Below are positions 1 to 5,944 of a stretch of 8,271 nt of DNA, piece by piece; position 1 is the first letter of the stretch, and each line of letters begins with the position of its first letter. Source of the DNA: an uncultured Gammaproteobacteria bacterium (GTDB lineage Bacteria; Pseudomonadota; Gammaproteobacteria; Pseudomonadales; Azotimanducaceae_A); contig CAJWZG010000125.1 of assembly GCA_913049565.1 (NCBI GenBank), forward strand, positions 1 through 8,271, written 5' to 3'. The translations under genes were made by a program, and so were the position numbers. The notes below the pieces were generated by a model, which worked only from the letters and a program-made list of their open reading frames with translations, made no database searches and had not been told where the DNA came from.

Positions 1-17
1 GTAGGAAGAATTCTCAT

Positions 18-572
18 CTAGACGGGTAATGCACTTATTACTCTCGTTAGTACGCTGATATGTTCATCGACCTCAATGATTCCGCTAAGGGTTCTAAGGT
101 GCAGATGAGTCAGACTGTCGTCTTGTCAGTTTTTGATACGTAACTGCCACTCTGCTTTTCGTGGACCGACGGCAGCGACTCCAGCTTCTGCGCCTATCTG
201 GCTGGGACCTCTATCAGCTTTTTCTGCTGATGCGTTAATTTCGGCAAGTACCAGCTGTTTTCCCTCCGGGTCCGACATTAAAAATCAGCTATGGGCGTGT
301 AGTCCAATGCGACGAATAATGGACTTTGCTGGCCGTGAGCCACCGCCAATTCACATCGGAATGGGAAGTTGTACAGGAAGAGGATTTATTCCCTGTTTAT
401 CCAGGGTGTGAAATTCCCCAGAAAAGGCCACGGCATTCTCCATCCAGAGTTTCTTCAGTGCGCTCATCTGTTCATCGCAACGTGAACCTTGGGTGCCAAA
501 ATAGACGCCCATCACTGCATATTCCTCACGGCTGTTGCTTACACCGACGCCGAGCCTTGTGCGGCCGGGCTT
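18..572 (-). pseudogene. Luciferase-like monooxygenase family (LLM class flavin/F420-dependent oxidoreductase), C-terminal remnant
   Basis: Read on the minus strand from about 572 down to a TAG at 18-20, one frame gives about 180 residues typical of the C-terminal part of LLM-class oxidoreductases. In order it has GRTRLGVGVS; a REEY..MGV..GTQGSRCDEQ helix; LKKLWMENAVAFSGEFH; GINPLPVQLPIPM; then IGGGSRPA; a segment ending FLMSDPEGK; and near the end LTHLHLRTL and DEHI. Family members bind FMN or F420 in a TIM barrel and oxidise or reduce small organic substrates; this substrate is unknown. The frame is broken by three TGA codons (351-353, 285-287, 126-128), each where the family normally has Trp, with no frameshift among them. 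The N-terminal 100 or so residues that should precede GRTRLG are absent: beyond about 575 the strand carries the antisense of another remnant. I call it a pseudogene. UGA read-through as Trp is a less likely alternative, treated in the findings. Confidence 0.75.
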
Positions 573-621
573 TAACGAAAGCGGCGCCCAACTGTGCTCG
601 TTCTTGCTTGTACGCTCGCTA

Positions 622-862
622 ATGGTGCTGAAATGGATAGAAGATCGACTGGAATTCGGCCGTAAGAACAATATCTCTACGCTTCTAGATCGCCTTTGAA
701 CAATTTAAAAACCTTCAGGCTTATCTCGCCCTCGCGTCGCCCAGAGAAACGACGAAACTCTATGAGTCAAACTTTGCTATGGCGGCGAGGGTGTCTCACT
801 CAACTATTATTAACTTTGGAAGCTCGCTGTGATGAGGTTTATTTTCTGCAGGCTATCGTAAA
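622..862 (+). pseudogene. Decayed MurR/RpiR-type transcriptional regulator, N-terminal helix-turn-helix piece
   Basis: The plus strand from ATG 622 reads MVLKWIEDRLEFG, then NNISTLLDRL, and hits TGA at 697-699. Shifting frame near 694 continues as FEQFKNLQAYLALASPRE, then AMAARVSHSTIINFGSSL, up to two adjacent TGA codons at 830-835. The same frame then gives GLFSAGYRK. This order matches the N-terminal domain of MurR/RpiR regulators: LLDRLREQF-like start, a Y(I/L)L..NPEE helix, LA..AGVSEATVVRF recognition helix, then GFSGYR. That family couples such a DNA-binding domain to a C-terminal sugar-phosphate-binding SIS domain; I see no SIS domain downstream. One frameshift, two stops and the missing C-terminus make it non-functional. 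The match is by eye to a family pattern, so confidence is moderate. It runs divergently from the oxidoreductase remnant with almost no gap, suggesting a deletion joined them. Confidence 0.4.
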
Positions 863-890
863 GGCTGCCCGTCGCCGACTTCCGTGCTAA

Positions 891-1322
891 CGAAATGTGA
901 GCAGGTTTTGTTGGCACTGAGGTATTTATCGCATGTCAGTGTTCGACCCAGTAGCAGCCTTAACGGGCGCATTCGCACCTGAGGCGAAAGACCGCTTTAG
1001 TGCTCTCAGGTCGATCTGGTGTCAGGTGAGGCGGTGACAAACCAATAGGGCCGAAAGGCATACAAGATTTGAGACAGCTTTAGAGCTAAGCGACTGAAAA
1101 CAGAAGGTAAAAATTTTGGCTTAAAGAAGCGGAACGGATGAGCGGAATTACAAGCGAGTTACAAACCCGCGGAGTTCCCCGTAACCTATTGTTTTTATTG
1201 ACTTAAATACAGCGCGTTATTGAGTGGGAGTAAAAGATGTTCTTGAGGGCTTCGATTGACAATACTGAAGCGCTTGATCTTCCTCAGATAGTACTAAAAG
1301 TTTTTTTCAGGGATGAAAACCT
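891..1322. other. Gene-free stretch downstream of the ABC operon
   Basis: About 430 nt with no coding sequence I can support on either strand. The longest plausible small frame is 933..1037 on the plus strand (34 codons, ATG, starting MSVFDPVAALTGAFAPEAK), with a weak GAGG about 10 nt upstream; it has no recognisable relatives and is too short to call. Composition is close to that of the flanking bacterial genes, so the stretch is more likely further decayed DNA continuous with the two remnants to its left than foreign sequence. No tRNA, repeat array or insertion-sequence end was seen. Confidence 0.5.
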
Positions 1323-1348
1323 TCAAGCCCTGTGCTTTTCAAAAAAGC
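1308..1348 (-). terminator. Two small hairpins at the 3' end of the ABC operon (weak terminator candidate)
   Basis: CAGGG (1308-1312) pairs with CCCTG (1328-1332), with an inner TGAA/TTCA stem and a four-base loop, spanning the TGA stop of the last ABC gene. Next to it GCTTTT (1334-1339) pairs with AAAAGC (1343-1348). On the minus transcript the first hairpin is followed by seven A, then CTTTT, rather than a clean U-tract, so it is a poor intrinsic terminator and may only be a 3'-end structure. Confidence 0.2.
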
Positions 1349-3245
1349 GGCGGTAGAGACCGTTTCGCAAAGACATTAGCTGGCTGTGGTTCCCCTGTTC
1401 GCGGAGCACGCCATTGTCAAGGAAAATGATAAGGTCGGCCTCGCGTATCGTAGAAAGACGATGGGCAATCACGATCACAACACGAGTTTTGCTCAACCCC
1501 TTGAGAAGTTCGACAATCTGTTTTTCGCTGACAGGGTCGAGTGCGGAGGTCGGCTCATCTAGGATCAAGATCGGCGTGTCGCGAATCAGCCCCCGCGCGA
1601 TAGCAAGACGCTGTTTTTGTCCTACAGAGAGTTTGCTCGTCGTAGTGCCCAGCTTAGTGTCATAGCCGTCAGGTAGTTTGGCAATGAAGTCATGCAGCCC
1701 AACCGATTTTGTTACGTTCTCAATCTCATACAGTTTAGCATCGGGTTTACCAATACGGATGTTTTCGATAATCGACTCAGCTAAGAAATCGCTCTCTTGG
1801 AAGATGTAGGTGATCTGGCTGCGCAAGCTTTCCACGTCGATGTCGTTCACGTTAGTTTCGTCGATCAGCACCCGTCCCTTGGTCGCGGTGTGATATCGAG
1901 GTATCAGCTGGGCTAGCGAGGTTTTTCCTGCGCCGGTGGGGCCTACGAAGGCGGTCAGAGCACCAAGCTTTGCCTCAAATGAAACATTGGCCAGTGCTAT
2001 CCGACCATCGGGGTAAGCGTAATCCACCCCTTCGAACCTTATGCTTCGAGAAATGCTCGGTGCCGTTTGCGCTCCTAAATCTTGCTCTTTTTCCATATCA
2101 AGCATTGCAAAAACGCGGCGCGCTTGCGCTGTCGGCATCTGAAGTGAAATCCAAATAGAAGCAAATTGGTTGGCGGGCTCGCTCATCGCGAGAAAGTAGC
2201 CGACTAGAACTACGTAATCTCCAGCGCTTAGGTTGCCCGAAATTACTCTGGCTAAGACATATAGGAGAAAGGCCCAGTAAAGTAGCTTCGCGCTAACTTC
2301 GCCGAGCTTCAATACCGCTTGCTCGGTAAGGACCATAACCCGGGTCCGTTTGAACGACTCGGCACTGGCAGAGGCAAAGCGAGCCTTCTCTGTTTCGTTT
2401 GCGCCCAAACTTTGGATCGCTAAGACGTTGTCCATACCCTCTTCCGTAGTGCTAACGAAAACGGTACCTGCGGCAGCATGTGCTTGGGCGCGTCTACGAA
2501 TCATGCGGGCGAAGGGGGCGGTGACAAGCACATAGATAGGCAGCGATCCAACGGCCAAAAATACCGTCAGGGCGGAATTTGGATAAGCACTCAAAAGTGT
2601 TGTAACCGCTACAGTTCCCGCAACCAAGGCTGCGCTAGAATCTTGGATCACTATCCTGATCACCTCGGGCACCGCTCGCGCGTCCTGCATGGTTCTGAAG
2701 ACTGAGTCGCCGATGGGCTGATCGTCGACCCTTGAGAACGGCAAACGCTGCATATTCTCAAAGAGTTGTGACCGCACTAAATGCTGTTGAGCATGCTCCA
2801 ATCTCGTTTGGATAAGGTCGTGAATGTAGAACCAAGCGACCCGCACCAGAACGCCGACAAGCAACCCCAAGGCCAACCACCCTAGGGTGATCTCCACCGA
2901 CTCTCCTCGCAAAAATTCCAGAACAGGCAGCAAAAACCATGGATACCCCTCTCCGTTGTTAGGGATGGGTTGGCCTAAAACCACTTGATCAACAAGAAAT
3001 TTGCCCAGCCATGGACCAAGGGCAATGATCACCGCCTGGCCCACCCAGCCGAGAAACAGAACAGTCGCCCAGCGCCGCCAGAAGAAGCGTAAGAGGGTTA
3101 GACACCGCCAAATTATGGACGCAGCGTCGCGGGAATCGATATCGGTAACGGTGTCGATAAGGCTGGCCTTTTCGTCCAGGGCAATCTCGTTATTGCGCAG
3201 TTGACCTTTGCGAGATTCGGGCTCTGCTTTGAAGGACTCAAGCAT
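1323..3245 (-). CDS. ABC half-transporter, permease-ATPase fusion (second subunit of a likely heterodimer)
   Basis: A 640-residue inner-membrane ABC half-transporter: one six-helix membrane domain fused to one nucleotide-binding domain. Hydrophobic segments lie near residues 61-89, 117-144, 199-221, 225-245, 321-337 and 341-362. The ATPase domain has Walker A GPTGAGKT (435-442), Q-loop Gln483, signature LSVGQKQR (539-546; a variant of LSGGQ), Walker B ILILDEPTSALD with catalytic Glu564, and H-loop His595, so it looks catalytically complete. I chose ATG 3245, which overlaps the upstream ABC gene's stop by 8 nt and implies translational coupling. A GTG at 3305 would add 20 residues but needs a 68-nt overlap and has no spaced ribosome site. 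Half-transporters work as dimers, and the adjacent different half-transporter is the obvious partner. The fold (MsbA/Sav1866-like, type IV) usually exports lipids, peptides or drugs, though some members import siderophores. The substrate is unknown. Confidence 0.93.
   Translation of the reverse strand: MLESFKAEPESRKGQLRNNEIALDEKASLIDTVTDIDSRDAASIIWRCLTLLRFFWRRWATVLFLGWVGQAVIIALGPWLGKFLVDQVVLGQPIPNNGEGYPWFLLPVLEFLRGESVEITLGWLALGLLVGVLVRVAWFYIHDLIQTRLEHAQQHLVRSQLFENMQRLPFSRVDDQPIGDSVFRTMQDARAVPEVIRIVIQDSSAALVAGTVAVTTLLSAYPNSALTVFLAVGSLPIYVLVTAPFARMIRRRAQAHAAAGTVFVSTTEEGMDNVLAIQSLGANETEKARFASASAESFKRTRVMVLTEQAVLKLGEVSAKLLYWAFLLYVLARVISGNLSAGDYVVLVGYFLAMSEPANQFASIWISLQMPTAQARRVFAMLDMEKEQDLGAQTAPSISRSIRFEGVDYAYPDGRIALANVSFEAKLGALTAFVGPTGAGKTSLAQLIPRYHTATKGRVLIDETNVNDIDVESLRSQITYIFQESDFLAESIIENIRIGKPDAKLYEIENVTKSVGLHDFIAKLPDGYDTKLGTTTSKLSVGQKQRLAIARGLIRDTPILILDEPTSALDPVSEKQIVELLKGLSKTRVVIVIAHRLSTIREADLIIFLDNGVLREQGNHSQLMSLRNGLYRRFFEKHRA
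3238..3245 (-). promoter_or_regulatory. 8-nt stop/start overlap between the two ABC genes (translational coupling)
   Basis: On the minus strand the sequence ATGCTTGA holds both the ATG of the downstream ABC gene (3245-3243) and the TGA of the upstream one (3240-3238). The only purine-rich site is AGG about 10 nt before the ATG, so ribosomes terminating on the first gene probably restart on the second. This favours fixed-ratio synthesis of the two subunits. Confidence 0.5.
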
Positions 3246-5679
3246 CCCCAAGGCCCTGTTGAAAATTGCTCGATTCTGCGGCGACGAAAGATCGGTAGCG
3301 GCCACCTTCGATTTGCATCAGTGTGTTGTGCTCGCCGTGTTCGGCAATGGTGCCGGAGTGAAGGTATGCGATGCTGTCCGCGTGGCGAATGGTTGATAAG
3401 CGATGGGTAATCAGAAAAATCGTCCGCTTTGGGCGCTTCGCCGTTTGGGCCCAGGCGCGCAAATTTTCGAGCACTTTCTGTTCCGTCTCAGCATCTAACG
3501 AGGACGTTGGCTCATCTAATATTAAGATTTGTGCATCTCTCAATACCGCCCGGGCAATGGAAATTCGTTGCTTTTGACCCGTTGAAAGCCGCGCGCCTCG
3601 GTCCCCCAGGGAAGTATTCAGTCCCTTAGGAAGCTGATCCACGATTTCATTTAAACAGGCAATTTCCAAGGCGTCCGCCACCGCTTCGTCTTCTTTGTTA
3701 GGGGCGGCGTAAACAATGTTCTCTCTCACCGTTGTGCCAAAAAGCAAGTTTTCCTGAAGGGCGATGGCAATATTTTGGCGCAGCGATGAGATGGAATAGT
3801 CCCTCAAGTCTCGGCCATCAATTGAGATGCTTCCCTTGTCAGGGTCGAAAAGCCTCAGAAGGAGGCTAACTAGCGTAGACTTGCCTGCGCCGCTGGGCCC
3901 TACAATGGCAACGATGCTGCCTGGAGCGGCCTGCAGGTTTACCCCCTTTAATACGAGGTTGGGTGGCTCGTAAGAGAATTCGACGTCGTGAAATTGAATG
4001 CCCCGTCTTACTCCAACAAGAGGGATAGCGTTCTCGCGTTCTGTAATTGAGGGCTCAAGATCTAAAATATCGAAAACACGCTTCAAGCCCATGGCTACCT
4101 GTTGAACATAACCCCAGATCAGTAACGCTTCGCCCATGAGCGTAATTGTTAACTCATGCCGCTCGCGCCCCCATTGAAAGGCGGACAGATTCCAAACTGT
4201 GAACGACAACCCCAATAAGGCCACAAGTTCATTGGCAAATGTGGCCTGGCCTTCGTAGGCCCAAAGCGCCATTAATCCCAACCCGAAGAAGATAAAGAGC
4301 TGTGAGTAGGTATCGCTAACAAGGCTAACGCGCAGATCAAGCCGGGTTTGGTGATACTCAGTATTGAATGCGATTGACGAGTCATCCTCAAACTGCGCCT
4401 GAGACTGGGCGCTGATGCCATAGGATTTATTCAGCTTGATTGATCGAAAAGATTCCTGAACTCTGGATGTAAGGTCGGCATTGGCCATTCGTTGCACTAA
4501 TGAACGTACGCGAACCCGCGGCATGGCCCACCTAGCAAGGGCAAGCAATGGCAGCACAACAAAAGCTGCAATCAGGCCAACCACCGGCGAAAGTATGGAG
4601 ATCATCAGTAACGCGGAAGCGACGTTTAAGATTATCAAACTAAGCTCCCCAATTATTTTTAGCACATCGGTCACGGCCTCAGAGTCCGTTTGTATCCTCC
4701 AGATCGAATCGCCAACGCGATGATCTGCATGGTGCTGCAGGGAAAGTTGATGCCATCGCTCAACCAAGTCCAGGCGCAAGTCTTGGTTCACCTGTTGGAA
4801 AATCCATAGCACGTAGTAAAGCAAGCCAAGCTCCAGAGGCCACAGCAGTAGGAAAAACGCAAACTCAATCTGTATTGGAGCCCATCGCAGTTCCATTCTT
4901 TGGGCTTCTGTGAGCATCGTGACGGCTTCGACGGAGAAATCGGGGTAACCAAGCAACGCGGCGAGACCGGGCATTAGGGCTTCGTTTTGTAACAAAGACT
5001 GATTGATAACCTCGGCCAAAAGCAGACCGAGTAGCACATAGACCAAGTTCACAATTAGCATAGCGCTGTAGTAATAGATCAAGTGGGTGCGTATGCGAAA
5101 GCGAAAGGCTAGGCCGTCGGTTTCAAGACGAAGCTGTATAAACCAGCCCGACATACAAGCAGCGCTCAGTGTGCCTATGTATATGCTCTGGCTTGCACCT
5201 TCAAAGAAAATCAGTGCCGCCAGATTTGCAGATACGAGTGCAAAAGTCAGTAACACTAAGGCGACGCCTTGTTGCTTGCCTGATGTGTAAGACAGCACCC
5301 AAACGCTACCGACAATGATCGCGACCAAAGCGTAAAACGCGTTGTTTGCGAAGCCACCGGTTACAGGGACTAGCCCTAAAAAAGCAGGGATAAGCGCTAG
5401 CAAGGTGACTAGTGGAGCCACATAGCGAAAGGTATAGCCCCTGCCACTCAATAATTCAGCGCTTTGTGGCTCAATGCCCTTTCCAGGTATCCACCAATTT
5501 CCCGCAACTTGTGGTTTTAGATAAGGCCAGCTCCTTAGAAGCAAGTGCAGCACGGCCTTAAAGGGGGTTTTGTCGTCCTTGATACTGAGGTCGCGATCGC
5601 GAGGAATGGGCTCTCCAGGACCGTAGAACGGGATGGCCTCAGCCAGGCGAGCTGCCCTGTCAGTGAGTTCCTCTCTCAA
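3238..5679 (-). CDS. ABC half-transporter with extra N-terminal membrane segments, permease-ATPase fusion (first subunit)
   Basis: An 813-residue inner-membrane ABC half-transporter, about 200 residues longer than the usual 580-620. After a soluble N-terminus (1-83) come four hydrophobic segments near 86-106, 112-131, 137-160 and 165-183 that a standard half-transporter lacks. The canonical six follow near 198-226, 268-293, 341-360, 362-384, 456-476 and 481-503. The ATPase domain has Walker A GPSGAGKS (594-601), Q-loop Gln642, signature LSTGQKQR (698-705; variant), Walker B ILILDEPTSSLD with catalytic Glu723 and H-loop His759, all intact. The start is TTG at 5679, set by a perfect AGGAGG five bases upstream. 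It is the first gene of the operon and presumably pairs with the following half-transporter. The extra segments recall accessory TMD0-like domains that recruit partners or modulate targeting; that role is inference. Substrate and direction of transport are unknown. Confidence 0.93.
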   Translation of the reverse strand: MREELTDRAARLAEAIPFYGPGEPIPRDRDLSIKDDKTPFKAVLHLLLRSWPYLKPQVAGNWWIPGKGIEPQSAELLSGRGYTFRYVAPLVTLLALIPAFLGLVPVTGGFANNAFYALVAIIVGSVWVLSYTSGKQQGVALVLLTFALVSANLAALIFFEGASQSIYIGTLSAACMSGWFIQLRLETDGLAFRFRIRTHLIYYYSAMLIVNLVYVLLGLLLAEVINQSLLQNEALMPGLAALLGYPDFSVEAVTMLTEAQRMELRWAPIQIEFAFFLLLWPLELGLLYYVLWIFQQVNQDLRLDLVERWHQLSLQHHADHRVGDSIWRIQTDSEAVTDVLKIIGELSLIILNVASALLMISILSPVVGLIAAFVVLPLLALARWAMPRVRVRSLVQRMANADLTSRVQESFRSIKLNKSYGISAQSQAQFEDDSSIAFNTEYHQTRLDLRVSLVSDTYSQLFIFFGLGLMALWAYEGQATFANELVALLGLSFTVWNLSAFQWGRERHELTITLMGEALLIWGYVQQVAMGLKRVFDILDLEPSITERENAIPLVGVRRGIQFHDVEFSYEPPNLVLKGVNLQAAPGSIVAIVGPSGAGKSTLVSLLLRLFDPDKGSISIDGRDLRDYSISSLRQNIAIALQENLLFGTTVRENIVYAAPNKEDEAVADALEIACLNEIVDQLPKGLNTSLGDRGARLSTGQKQRISIARAVLRDAQILILDEPTSSLDAETEQKVLENLRAWAQTAKRPKRTIFLITHRLSTIRHADSIAYLHSGTIAEHGEHNTLMQIEGGRYRSFVAAESSNFQQGLGDA

Positions 5680-5684
5680 TGTGG

Positions 5685-5690
5685 CCTCCT
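5685..5690 (-). promoter_or_regulatory. Shine-Dalgarno site fixing a TTG start for the first ABC gene
   Basis: On the minus strand AGGAGG is followed by five bases (CCACA) and TTG (5679-5677). No ATG is equally placed, so this perfect site decides the unusual TTG start. Confidence 0.8.
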
Positions 5691-5930
5691 AATCCCAACC
5701 CGATGAGATAACACCTTTCTTGCAGCTTTACTCGAGCGATTCAGGCCGCGGAGGATCGCGTTTTTGAAGGTTGATGTCTAGCTATGGGGAGGGGCTTAGG
5801 ACTTCGGGTTAAAAAAATGGGTGAAAAAACTCAAAAACATGTCGTCGCTTTGTTTCTAAATTGTAACGATTTGTTGAGTTTAGGTGTCGGTTCGATTAAA
5901 AATCCCTTCGATCGATTTATTATCATAAGC
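5691..5930. promoter_or_regulatory. Divergent control region between the ABC operon and the TonB-dependent receptor
   Basis: The 265-nt gap must hold promoters in both directions. For the receptor, TTGAGT (5874-5879), a 17-nt spacer and TAAAAA (5897-5902) form a 4/6 plus 4/6 sigma-70-like pair, placing transcription start near 5910. For the ABC operon, TACAAT on the minus strand (5865-5860) is a 5/6 minus-10 match but lacks a good minus-35 at 17 nt. A perfect palindrome TCGATCGA (5908-5915) lies just downstream of the receptor promoter candidate. The 10-mer GAGATAACAC occurs twice, at 5705-5714 and 5935-5944, near the two gene starts. No clear Fur box or riboswitch was recognised. Confidence 0.35.
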
Positions 5931-5937
5931 GAGGGAG
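5931..5937 (+). promoter_or_regulatory. Shine-Dalgarno site fixing a TTG start for the receptor gene
   Basis: GAGGGAG lies seven bases before TTG 5945-5947. The TTG start gives a complete basic n-region and signal peptide, so it is preferred over any internal ATG. Confidence 0.75.
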
Positions 5938-5944
5938 ATAACAC

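Noticed and set aside
133..411. 92-codon open frame on the plus strand
   Set aside because: It lies antisense to the oxidoreductase remnant, whose minus-strand translation has clear family motifs; this frame has none.
326..622. 98-codon open frame on the plus strand
   Set aside because: Antisense to the best-conserved part of the oxidoreductase remnant; its protein is Arg/Cys-rich without family features.
933..1037. 34-codon plus-strand frame starting MSVFDPVAAL
   Set aside because: Reasonable composition and a weak GAGG upstream, but too short, with no recognisable relatives and in a decayed neighbourhood.
5921..5926. TATCAT as a minus-10 box for the receptor
   Set aside because: Good hexamer, but it has no minus-35 at a usual distance and would start transcription inside the Shine-Dalgarno site.
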